Source of the DNA: Bacillota bacterium
GTDB lineage: Bacteria > Bacillota > Clostridia > Peptostreptococcales > Thermotaleaceae
DNA: 6,644 nucleotides
Direction of reading: 5' to 3'
Assembly (NCBI GenBank): GCA_023623095.1
Contig: JAMNXX010000121.1
Coordinates: forward strand, 1 to 6,644
Part shown: piece by piece, positions 1-5,723 of the stretch
How positions within the stretch are numbered: the stretch's first letter is position 1
Layout of the letters: every line of letters begins with the position of its first letter
Program-made: the position numbers and the translations under genes
The notes under the pieces: model-generated
Told to the model about the DNA's origin: nothing
Database searches by the model: none
Seen by the model: the letters and a program-made list of their open reading frames with translations, nothing else

Positions 1-494
1 ATCCATATATCAAAACGGCAAGAGCAAAGCGTGTTTTGCCGGATACGATCCAAATACAGATTTCGGAGAGAGTTGAAACAGCGGCAGTTCCATTCATGGG
101 GGAATATTTGATCATCGATGATGAAGGTATTGTACTCAAAACAAATCCAGATCATCAAGAACTAAAAGTCATTCTGGGTTTGGAATTTAAAAATTTTATA
201 AAGGGACAAGCATTAAACACGAAAGATAACATCCAGTTTCAGAGGACACTTCAAATTATAAAATCTATCGACAAACACCAGATACCTGTTATGAAAATCG
301 ATATGACAAACAAAGATCAGGTGATCATTCAATTTTCAGATTTACTGAAAGCAGAGCTCGGAGCATGTGCAAATTTAGATTACAAATTTTTACTTTTAAA
401 AGAGATATTAGAAAATTTAGCAGAACAGGATATTACAAGAGGAGTTATCGACATAAGCCACGAAGGCTATCCAAGTTATAGACCTGTAGAATAG
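1..494 (+). CDS. ftsQ: Cell division protein FtsQ/DivIB, C-terminal part (5' end outside window)
   Basis: The reading frame is open from the window edge (first full codon at 3) to the TAG at 492-494, giving about 163 residues. FtsQ/DivIB is a bitopic membrane protein of the divisome that links FtsL/DivIC and peptidoglycan synthesis to the septum, and its working part is extracytoplasmic. The visible piece begins in the end of the POTRA domain: PYIKTARAKRVLPDTI followed by IQISERVETAAV matches the family pattern in which a basic residue, LPDTI and an ER motif occur in succession. The beta domain follows and the protein ends in GYPSYRPVE. The cytoplasmic tail, the transmembrane helix and the start of POTRA lie upstream of the window. 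A TTG at 36 could be read as a start but falls in the middle of the conserved POTRA motif, so it is not the start. The stop codon overlaps the Shine-Dalgarno of the next gene, so the two are co-transcribed. Identification rests on these motifs and the gene order. Confidence 0.88.
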   Translation, partial: PYIKTARAKRVLPDTIQIQISERVETAAVPFMGEYLIIDDEGIVLKTNPDHQELKVILGLEFKNFIKGQALNTKDNIQFQRTLQIIKSIDKHQIPVMKIDMTNKDQVIIQFSDLLKAELGACANLDYKFLLLKEILENLAEQDITRGVIDISHEGYPSYRPVE

Positions 495-505
495 GAGGAA
501 GATAT

Positions 506-1252
506 ATGAGGGACTGGAAGAAGCAGATAGCAATTGGAATCGTGTGTGTTGTTTTGGGGCTTGTATTGTCGCTTCAGTTTCGCAGCGTACAGGATAATTA
601 CCTCGGGGGAGTGGCTTCTGCACAAAAAGCACAAGAGTTAGCAGAAAAGCTGAAAAAGCTAAGAGAGGAAAAAGAACAGCTTATAAACGAAGTGAATGTG
701 TTGGAGGCCAGGATTAAGTCGATAGAAGAAACGGAATCGAAAACAGATGTTTTGGTTCGAAATCTGAGTGCAGAATTAGATAAGTATAAAATCATTGCGG
801 GAGTAAAAGAGGTCGAGGGGCCCGGAGTGCTGATTACAATTGACGATCCTCCTAAAGATCCGGAATTTTCTTCGGATATGAGCGTTATTTTGTATAATTA
901 TGATTTATTATTAAGTTTAATCAATCGATTAAATGATGCGGGAGCTGAGGCGATCTCGATCAATGAACAACGAATTGTTTCTCGAACAGAAATTACGCTT
1001 GCGGGTAGCAATATCAATATTAATTCGGTACCGACAGCGCCTCCTTTCAAGATCAAAGCGATTGGAAATCCAGACACGCTGGAATCTGCTTTAAATGTGA
1101 GGTTTGGAATTGTGGATCAGATGAGAAGTGAGAGATACAATCTCCAAGTTTCTGTGAAGAAACAAGATTCACTGATCATTCCCAGATACAATGAAGTTAT
1201 AAAATTCAGATATGCAAAACCGATAGATAATAAGGAGCAACAATTGAGGTGA
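506..1252 (+). CDS. DUF881 membrane-anchored coiled-coil protein (YlxW/YlxX family), first copy
   Basis: This 248-residue protein has a short cytoplasmic N-terminus (MRDWKK), one hydrophobic segment at about residues 7-23 without a clear cleavage site, and a coiled coil at about 40-95. Hydrophobic residues repeat every seven (L45, L52, L59, L66, I73). A C-terminal extracytoplasmic domain follows with the DUF881 hallmarks EGPGVLITIDD (about 104-114), GAEAISIN and FKIKAIGNP. The family is found beside ftsQ and sbp in Firmicutes and corresponds to B. subtilis YlxW/YlxX. Its biochemical role is not established, although position and topology suggest an envelope or division job. The ATG at 506 is preceded by AGGAGG at 493-498, which overlaps the ftsQ stop, so the start is secure. 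The stop TGA (1250-1252) lies inside the ribosome binding site of the next gene. Confidence 0.9.
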   Translation: MRDWKKQIAIGIVCVVLGLVLSLQFRSVQDNYLGGVASAQKAQELAEKLKKLREEKEQLINEVNVLEARIKSIEETESKTDVLVRNLSAELDKYKIIAGVKEVEGPGVLITIDDPPKDPEFSSDMSVILYNYDLLLSLINRLNDAGAEAISINEQRIVSRTEITLAGSNININSVPTAPPFKIKAIGNPDTLESALNVRFGIVDQMRSERYNLQVSVKKQDSLIIPRYNEVIKFRYAKPIDNKEQQLR

Positions 1253-1256
1253 GTTC

Positions 1257-1979
1257 ATGAAATGGGATGCTTGGAAGCTGAATATAACTATTTTTTGTAC
1301 TATCGTTGGGGTTTTGATTTCATTGCAGATAAAAAATGTCAGCGGTGATGATCTATATATTCCGTTGAAGGAAATTCACGACTATCGCTTATCTATCGAA
1401 GCGGAAAGGAAAGAGATAGCGAATCTAAAAGAAATCATTGAAGTTCGAAAAAATAGCATTAAAGAGTATGAAAAGGCAATAGAAGAAGGTGGAATACTAG
1501 AAGAACTGATGCTTGAAGAATTAAAAGAGAAAAAAATCATCGCTGGTTTTACAGATCTAGAAGGTCCTGGAATCATATTGATTTTAGATGATGGGACAAG
1601 GGAGCTAGAAGAGGGAGAAGATCCCAACAACGTATTGGTTCATGATATGGATATTTTGCGATTGGTCAATGATTTAAAAATTGCTGGCGCAGAGGCGATA
1701 TCGATCAACGGTCAACGGTTATTGTCGCATAGTGAAATTAACTGCGCAGGACATACCATTCGAATCAATAATCAATTTTTTGCTCAACCCTTTGTTATAA
1801 AAGCCATCGGCAATCCTAAGGTTTTAGAAGCTGCTTTAGTAGCACCCGGAAGTTATGGAGAACTTCTAAAACAATATGGTATTTATATAAAAGTAGATAC
1901 AAGTATGAATGTTCAAGTACCGAGGTATCCCGAAGAAATAGATTTTCAATATTTGAAAGCACATGAAGAAGGTGATTAA
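1257..1979 (+). CDS. DUF881 membrane-anchored coiled-coil protein (YlxW/YlxX family), second copy
   Basis: This 240-residue protein is a paralogue of the gene just upstream with the same plan: cytoplasmic MKWDAWK, a hydrophobic helix at about 8-24, a charged helical stretch at about 38-93, and a DUF881 domain. That domain contains EGPGIILILDD (about 102-112), GAEAISINGQRLLSHSEI and FVIKAIGNP. The two copies share the domain motifs nearly word for word, while their helical linkers have diverged. This suggests an old tandem duplication with different partners or spacing. The ATG at 1257 follows GAGGTGAG (1246-1253), which contains the previous stop, so translation is probably coupled. The end of this gene carries the ribosome binding site of sbp. 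The molecular function is unknown; a membrane/division role is inferred from the neighbours only. Confidence 0.9.
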   Translation: MKWDAWKLNITIFCTIVGVLISLQIKNVSGDDLYIPLKEIHDYRLSIEAERKEIANLKEIIEVRKNSIKEYEKAIEEGGILEELMLEELKEKKIIAGFTDLEGPGIILILDDGTRELEEGEDPNNVLVHDMDILRLVNDLKIAGAEAISINGQRLLSHSEINCAGHTIRINNQFFAQPFVIKAIGNPKVLEAALVAPGSYGELLKQYGIYIKVDTSMNVQVPRYPEEIDFQYLKAHEEGD

Positions 1980-1980
1980 A

Positions 1981-2322
1981 TTGATTATTGCAATGATTGG
2001 ATTGATTTTAGGAATTCTTTTAGGCTGGTATTTACCGATTACGTACCCATCATCTTATTCTTTATATATGTCGGTTGCAATTTTAGCTGCGCTAGATTCT
2101 GTCTTTGGGGCGATTCGTTCCCATATGGAAAAAAAATTTAATTCTACGATTTTTATAACGGGTTTTTTTGGAAATGCAATTTTAGCTGGATTTCTTGCAT
2201 ATATTGGCGATCGTTTGGGAGTACCGCTATATTATGCAGCAATATTTACTTTTGGTGGCCGATTGTTTCAAAATTTTGCTCTTATTCGAAGATACATTAT
2301 TGAGAAAATGCGAGAAAAATAA
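1981..2322 (+). CDS. sbp: Small basic protein Sbp (DUF1290), integral membrane
   Basis: This is a short membrane protein of about 113 residues and the counterpart of B. subtilis Sbp, which sits between the ylxX and ftsA genes. Three hydrophobic segments are visible: about 1-18, 24-45 (including AILAALDSVFGAIR) and 55-95 (around FFGNAILAGFLAYIGDRLGVPLYYAAIF). The family signature GGRLFQNFALIRR sits near the C-terminus, which is basic. Its function is unknown. I chose the TTG at 1981 because AGAAGG/AAGGTGA (1967-1975) lies at proper distance before it and the protein then begins directly at the first helix, as in B. subtilis. The alternative is the ATG at 1963, which adds MKKVIK, overlaps the preceding gene by 17 nt and has only a weak GAAAG before it. 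The reading frame and stop are the same in both cases. Confidence 0.88.
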   Translation: MIIAMIGLILGILLGWYLPITYPSSYSLYMSVAILAALDSVFGAIRSHMEKKFNSTIFITGFFGNAILAGFLAYIGDRLGVPLYYAAIFTFGGRLFQNFALIRRYIIEKMREK

Positions 2323-2332
2323 AGTTTTTCTC
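2312..2332 (+). other. Short AT-rich hairpin at the end of sbp
   Basis: GAGAAAAA (2312-2319) and TTTTTCTC (2325-2332) are perfectly complementary over 8 bp with a 5-nt loop, and the sbp stop codon lies within. The hairpin is followed by TTG and an A-run rather than a U-tract, so it is not a good intrinsic terminator. It might stabilise the 3' end of the upstream message or mean nothing; such pairings are common in AT-rich DNA. Confidence 0.3.
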
Positions 2333-2341
2333 TTGAAAAAA

Positions 2342-2368
2342 AAAGGATATTTCTATTATATGTTGAAT
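2342..2368 (+). promoter_or_regulatory. Sigma-H type promoter upstream of ftsZ
   Basis: AAAGGATAT (2342-2350), an 11-nt spacer, then GTTGAAT (2362-2368) fits every position of the B. subtilis sigma-H consensus RNAGGAWWW-N11/12-RNNGAAT. Transcription would start near 2375 and leave a leader of roughly 170 nt before ftsZ. B. subtilis ftsAZ is known to have a sigma-H promoter that raises FtsZ levels for asymmetric division at sporulation onset. The same role is inferred here. Confidence 0.72.
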
Positions 2369-2390
2369 ATTGACAATAAAAAGGATGGCT

Positions 2391-2419
2391 TTGATTTTTC
2401 ATGAATAGGCTACTTTAAT
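2391..2419 (+). promoter_or_regulatory. Candidate vegetative sigma-A promoter for ftsZ
   Basis: TTGATT (2391-2396), a 17-bp spacer and TTTAAT (2414-2419) make 4/6 and 5/6 matches to the -35 and -10 consensus at the ideal spacing. It lies just downstream of the sigma-H site and would start transcription near 2426. A perfect TTGACA at 2370-2375 lacks a good -10 at 16-18 bp. A weaker pair closer to the gene is TTGCAT (2483) with TTTAAT (2507). Confidence 0.5.
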
Positions 2420-2429
2420 TTTTTATGAA

Positions 2430-2460
2430 TAAGAGAAATGAAAATAATCGATTTCTCTTA
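2430..2460 (+). other. 10-bp inverted repeat in ftsZ leader
   Basis: TAAGAGAAAT (2430-2439) and ATTTCTCTTA (2451-2460) are exact reverse complements around an 11-nt loop. No U-tract follows. With a start near 2426 the hairpin would sit at the very 5' end of the ftsZ message, where it could slow RNA decay. As DNA it could also be an operator. The stem is AT-rich, so confidence in a function is low. Confidence 0.4.
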
Positions 2461-2543
2461 GAGAACAAGCCCAAAATGGCATTTGCATTAAACATAGATA
2501 GTCTAATTTAATGATCTAATTGTTATCTGGAGGGGGGAACCTT

Positions 2544-3635
2544 ATGTTGGAATTCGATATAGATGTAGAACAATTTGCTCAAATCAAAGTAGTCGGAGTT
2601 GGAGGCGGGGGAAATAATGCTATCAATAGAATGATTGAATCACAGTTGAAAGGGGTTCAGTTTGTAGCCATCAATACTGATAAACAGGCTTTGTTTATGT
2701 CTCAAGCTGAACATAAAATACAAATTGGCGAAAAGCTCACAAAAGGATTGGGTGCCGGAGCCGATCCGGAGATTGGCAGGAAGGCAGCTGAAGAGAGCCA
2801 AGATGATATTTCCAATGTATTACAAGGTGCAGATATGGTTTTTATTACCGCAGGAATGGGCGGTGGAACAGGAACCGGGGCTGCGCCAATTGTTGCTAAA
2901 ATTGCTAAGGAAATGGGAATTTTGACAGTAGGCGTTGTGACAAAGCCTTTTAACTTTGAAGGGAAAAGAAGGATGCAAAATGCAGAAATGGGAATCAAAT
3001 CTTTGCAAGAGCAGGTAGATACATTGGTAACAATTCCAAATGATCGACTGCTTCAAATTGCTGAGAGAAAGACTTCGATTACGGAAGCTTTCAAAATTGC
3101 TGATGATGTGTTAAGGCAAGGTGTGCAGGGAATTTCTGATTTGATTGCTGTTCCGGGGCTTGTCAACTTAGACTTTGCGGATGTAAAAACGATCATGTAT
3201 GAGCGCGGATTGGCTCATATGGGAGTTGGACGAGGTGTTAGCGGTGAAAATCGAGCGGTTGAAGCTGCAAAACAAGCTATCCAAAGCCCCCTATTAGAAA
3301 CATCGATACAAGGGGCAAAAGGCGTGTTATTAAATATTACAGGAGGACCAAACCTCGGTCTATTAGAAGTGAATGAAGCAGCTGAACTGGTTGCACAGGC
3401 GGCGGATCCAGACGCAAATATTATTTTTGGCGCTGTGATTGATGAGACATTAAAAGATGAATTGATTATTACCGTGATCGCTACAGGATTTGAGGATCAA
3501 AAGAATCGAGCCGGAGATTCAAACACATTATCGGGAGTACTTAAGAGTGCTGATTTGCAACATTCACAGCCCAAAGAAGAAAGTATCATGGAAGATGAAT
3601 TGGATATTCCTACATTTTTGAGGCGAAAAAGGTAG
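2544..3635 (+). CDS. ftsZ: Cell division protein FtsZ (tubulin-like GTPase)
   Basis: FtsZ polymerises with GTP into the cytoplasmic Z-ring that recruits the divisome. The protein has 363 residues, a normal length. Visible features are the N-terminal glycine-rich nucleotide loop [10 protein letters not shown] (about 17-26), the tubulin signature GGGTGTG at 106-112, the T7 catalytic loop NLDFADV (N208, D210, D213) that completes the GTPase site of the next subunit, and a short variable linker. The C-terminal peptide [10 protein letters not shown] docks partners such as FtsA, SepF or EzrA. The ATG at 2544 is chosen because GGAGG (2529-2533) precedes it. An in-frame TTG at 2520 would put that ribosome binding site inside the coding region. 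ftsA is not upstream, so the membrane anchor must be encoded elsewhere (FtsA and/or SepF). Transcription is probably from the sigma-H and sigma-A sites in the preceding gap and ends at the hairpin at 3682-3717. Confidence 0.98.
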   Translation: MLEFDIDVEQFAQIKVVGVGGGGNNAINRMIESQLKGVQFVAINTDKQALFMSQAEHKIQIGEKLTKGLGAGADPEIGRKAAEESQDDISNVLQGADMVFITAGMGGGTGTGAAPIVAKIAKEMGILTVGVVTKPFNFEGKRRMQNAEMGIKSLQEQVDTLVTIPNDRLLQIAERKTSITEAFKIADDVLRQGVQGISDLIAVPGLVNLDFADVKTIMYERGLAHMGVGRGVSGENRAVEAAKQAIQSPLLETSIQGAKGVLLNITGGPNLGLLEVNEAAELVAQAADPDANIIFGAVIDETLKDELIITVIATGFEDQKNRAGDSNTLSGVLKSADLQHSQPKEESIMEDELDIPTFLRRKR

Positions 3636-3681
3636 TTCATAAACTGTATGATATGATTTATAGAAAATTTTACTTCTTTAG

Positions 3682-3717
3682 AAACGATTCCGTTCTACGA
3701 ACGGAATCGTTTTTTTT
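3682..3717 (+). terminator. Intrinsic terminator after ftsZ
   Basis: AAACGATTCCGTTC (3682-3695) pairs perfectly with GAACGGAATCGTTT (3699-3712) around a TAC loop, and the T-run continues to 3717. This strong 14-bp hairpin with a U-tract separates the ftsZ transcript from the sporulation operon that follows. Confidence 0.93.
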
Positions 3718-3769
3718 GTAGAAATAAGGTGCTATTTCTATATAAATATTGCAAATATGCTTTCAAAGA

Positions 3770-3802
3770 ATGACAAAAATTTTGAAAAACATATTGTATA
3801 AT
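3770..3802 (+). promoter_or_regulatory. Candidate spoIIG promoter (Spo0A-activated sigma-A type, long spacer)
   Basis: A perfect -10 TATAAT (3797-3802) is preceded by ATGACA (3770-3775, 5/6 of TTGACA) at 21 bp, with no usable -35 at 16-18 bp. The B. subtilis spoIIG promoter has the same design, with consensus-like hexamers about 22 bp apart made usable by Spo0A~P. A degenerate 0A-box-like TTTTGAA (3780-3786, 5/7 of TGTCGAA) lies between them. No clear consensus 0A box is visible, so the Spo0A assignment rests on architecture and gene identity. Transcription would start near 3809. Confidence 0.55.
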
Positions 3803-3872
3803 AGGCATAAACATTAGGACAATTGAATATAGATAGAAGAAGTAAAATTATCTCCTAAACGGGGGAATCATC

Positions 3873-4769
3873 ATGTTTGAAGTTTACGGAGAATATTTGT
3901 TTATAGAAAATTTGTTCATGAATTGGTTGATATTGCATTTAACAAACTATTTTAGCAAAATGAGAACGGCCAGATATAAGATCTGGTTAGGTGCAGCAGC
4001 GGGAGCGATATATGCGTTCGTTGTTTTTTTCCCAAATCTTCGTTTTTTATATTCCCTAGTGATGAAGATCCTTGTATCTGCTTTGATGATTATTATTGTA
4101 TTTACTCCGTACAAAATAAAAGATTTTTTAAAATTGATGAGTATTTTTTATTTAATTTCTTTTATGTTTGGAGGAGCAGCATTTGCGATATTTTATTTCA
4201 TGGAAAGCAGTGGATTTATTAGCAATGGGATATTTTACATTGGAGACTTTTCTATTAAAATACTTTTTTATTCTGGAATCATTGCTTATGTATTAATCCA
4301 TTTTTGTTGGGATTATATCCAGACAAGGGTTTCAAGAGAAAAAATCTATATTCCAATATTGATCGGAGTGGAAAAGAATAAGAGTGAAATGAATGCACTG
4401 GTGGATACAGGAAATTTTCTGCAGGATCCGCTATCCAAGTACCCGGTGATTGTAGTCGAATATGAAGCGATTAAGGAGTTATTTCCACAAGAAATACAGG
4501 ATATTTTCCGAAATCAACAAAATGTTAATTTTCATTTGATTTCAAAAATTTCGGAAGTTTCAGGTTGGATGAATCGTTTTCGTCTGATTCCTTTTCAATC
4601 CCTTGGAAGAGAACATGGTATGCTGATAGGATTCAAGCCGGATTATGTTCGCTTAAAAGAAGAAGAGGGATTGAGGGATATCCGAGATATTATTGTTGGC
4701 GTATATACGAAAAAGATATCTTTAACTGGGGATTATCATGCATTATTGCATCCGGATATTTTAAAATAA
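3873..4769 (+). CDS. spoIIGA: SpoIIGA, pro-sigma-E processing membrane aspartic protease
   Basis: SpoIIGA is the sporulation-specific protease (peptidase family A36) that removes the pro-sequence of sigma-E at the septum once the forespore signal SpoIIR arrives. The protein has 298 residues. Five hydrophobic helices fill the N-terminal half: about 8-26, 36-54, 57-77, 85-109 and 125-149. The C-terminal half is a soluble protease domain with the catalytic motif ALVDTGN, where D178 is the expected catalytic aspartate (one per monomer, active as a dimer). QDPLSKYPV and the later RLIPFQSLG segment also fit the family. The ATG at 3873 starts the conserved amphipathic/first-helix segment. Its ribosome binding site is an unusual G-run (3861-3865) rather than GGAGG. 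The substrate gene sigE begins 28 nt after the stop, so enzyme and substrate form one operon. Confidence 0.95.
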   Translation: MFEVYGEYLFIENLFMNWLILHLTNYFSKMRTARYKIWLGAAAGAIYAFVVFFPNLRFLYSLVMKILVSALMIIIVFTPYKIKDFLKLMSIFYLISFMFGGAAFAIFYFMESSGFISNGIFYIGDFSIKILFYSGIIAYVLIHFCWDYIQTRVSREKIYIPILIGVEKNKSEMNALVDTGNFLQDPLSKYPVIVVEYEAIKELFPQEIQDIFRNQQNVNFHLISKISEVSGWMNRFRLIPFQSLGREHGMLIGFKPDYVRLKEEEGLRDIRDIIVGVYTKKISLTGDYHALLHPDILK

Positions 4770-4797
4770 TTTATTTATCAAAACGGGGGGCGGTATC

Positions 4798-5532
4798 ATG
4801 TTGAATGTCGTAAAAAGGTTACAATTATTATTAAGGATTTATATGATAAAAATATTAAAGCGCATACGATTATTCAACGAAGATAGCATTTTTTACATCG
4901 GCGGCAGCGAGGCCCTTCCACCTCCTCTAAGTCCGGAAGAAGAATTGTTTCTTGTAGACAGATTAGGAGAAAATGATGAGGCGATTCGTACGGTATTGAT
5001 CGAAAGAAATTTAAGATTGGTCGTATATATTGCTAAAAAATTTGAAAATACAGGTGTAGGGATAGAGGATCTAATTTCTATCGGAACCATAGGGTTAATC
5101 AAGGCAGTAAATACATTTGATCCGCATAAAAAAATCAAGCTTGCTACGTACGCGTCCAGGTGTATTGAAAATGAGATTTTAATGTATCTTAGAAGAAATA
5201 GCAAAGCAAAAGTTGAAATTTCTTTTGATGAACCTTTAAATATTGATTGGGATGGCAATGAACTGCTTTTATCAGATATATTAGGAACAGATAATGATTT
5301 AATATATCGTTTTTTAGAAGAAGAAGTAGATAGGGAGTTACTATCCTTTGCACTTAAAAAATTATCCAATCGGGAGAAAAAAATCATGGAATTAAGATTC
5401 GGATTAAACAATGGTGAGGAAAAGACACAGAAAGAAGTTGCGGATATGTTGGGAATTTCTCAATCCTATATTTCTCGATTGGAAAAGCGCATTATCACAA
5501 GACTCCGTAAGGAAATTAGCCGGCTTACATAA
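4798..5532 (+). CDS. sigE: Pro-sigma-E, mother-cell sporulation sigma factor
   Basis: The 244-residue precursor of sigma-E directs early mother-cell transcription after SpoIIGA cleavage. A basic, hydrophobic pro-sequence (rich in K, R, L, I) runs to about residue 32. It is followed by [13 protein letters not shown], which aligns with the mature N-terminus of B. subtilis sigma-E, so cleavage is expected near F32-Y33. Region 2 holds [30 protein letters not shown] and [19 protein letters not shown]. Next come the conserved [18 protein letters not shown] stretch and region 4 with the helix-turn-helix [20 protein letters not shown] at about 209-228. The pro-sequence is about five residues longer than in B. 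subtilis. An in-frame ATG at 4843 (residue 16) with AAGGA before it is an alternative start giving a shorter one. I keep 4798, which has the same kind of G-run ribosome binding site as spoIIGA. Confidence 0.97.
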   Translation: MLNVVKRLQLLLRIYMIKILKRIRLFNEDSIFYIGGSEALPPPLSPEEELFLVDRLGENDEAIRTVLIERNLRLVVYIAKKFENTGVGIEDLISIGTIGLIKAVNTFDPHKKIKLATYASRCIENEILMYLRRNSKAKVEISFDEPLNIDWDGNELLLSDILGTDNDLIYRFLEEEVDRELLSFALKKLSNREKKIMELRFGLNNGEEKTQKEVADMLGISQSYISRLEKRIITRLRKEISRLT

Positions 5533-5642
5533 ATAAATTTTAAAACGGCTCAAAAATGAATGAAAAAAATCAAATTGCCTCAGAATAAATTTTATAGAAG
5601 ACAGTTTAAATAAAATCTTTTTGTCTTTAAAACATCTTAAAA

Positions 5643-5671
5643 GTATAAATAAAAATAAAGAGGTAATAATT
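5643..5671 (+). promoter_or_regulatory. Candidate sigma-F (forespore) promoter of sigG
   Basis: GTATA (5643-5647), a 14-nt spacer and GGTAATAATT (5662-5671) match the sigma-F pattern GYATA / GGNNANAHTR at all but the last position. Sigma-F transcribes sigG in B. subtilis. Transcription would start near 5678. No terminator separates sigE from this point, so read-through from the spoIIG operon is also expected. Confidence 0.6.
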
Positions 5672-5691
5672 TTATGATAAAGGGGGAATGA

Positions 5692-5723
5692 ATGCATAGA
5701 AGTGGAGGCAGCGTGATATGCAT
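5692..5723 (+). promoter_or_regulatory. Leader hairpin enclosing the sigG ribosome binding site
   Basis: ATGCATA (5692-5698) pairs with TATGCAT (5717-5723). The 18-nt loop holds the Shine-Dalgarno GGAGG (5704-5708) and the stem includes the sigG AUG (5718-5720). B. subtilis sigG is known to have a conserved leader hairpin that occludes its ribosome binding site and damps translation. This one has a comparable placement, although the stem is AU-rich and of modest stability. Confidence 0.5.

Noticed and set aside
2370..2398. Perfect TTGACA at 2370-2375 as a sigma-A promoter
   Set aside because: The hexamer at the proper distance (GATTTT) is a poor -10; the TTGATT/TTTAAT pair just downstream is better.
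2195..2404. 69-codon open frame overlapping the end of sbp
   Set aside because: It lies in another frame of sbp and runs through the sigma-H promoter region, with lysine/phenylalanine-rich low-complexity sequence and no ribosome binding site.
2702..2998. 98-codon minus-strand frame opposite ftsZ, with a proline/valine-rich stretch
   Set aside because: The repeats are the mirror of the FtsZ glycine-rich tubulin signature; there is no independent start signal.
4893..5411. 172-codon open frame on the minus strand opposite sigE
   Set aside because: It is serine- and leucine-rich, as expected for the reverse complement of a conserved AT-rich gene, and sigE itself is unmistakable on the + strand.
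5598..5627. AAGACA/TGTCTT inverted repeat between sigE and sigG as a terminator
   Set aside because: Only 6 bp, an 18-nt loop and no U-tract, so it is not a credible terminator.
5404..5697. 97-codon minus-strand frame across the sigE-sigG gap
   Set aside because: Half of it is antisense to sigE and the rest is AT-rich intergenic DNA containing the sigma-F-type promoter; no ribosome binding site or family resemblance.
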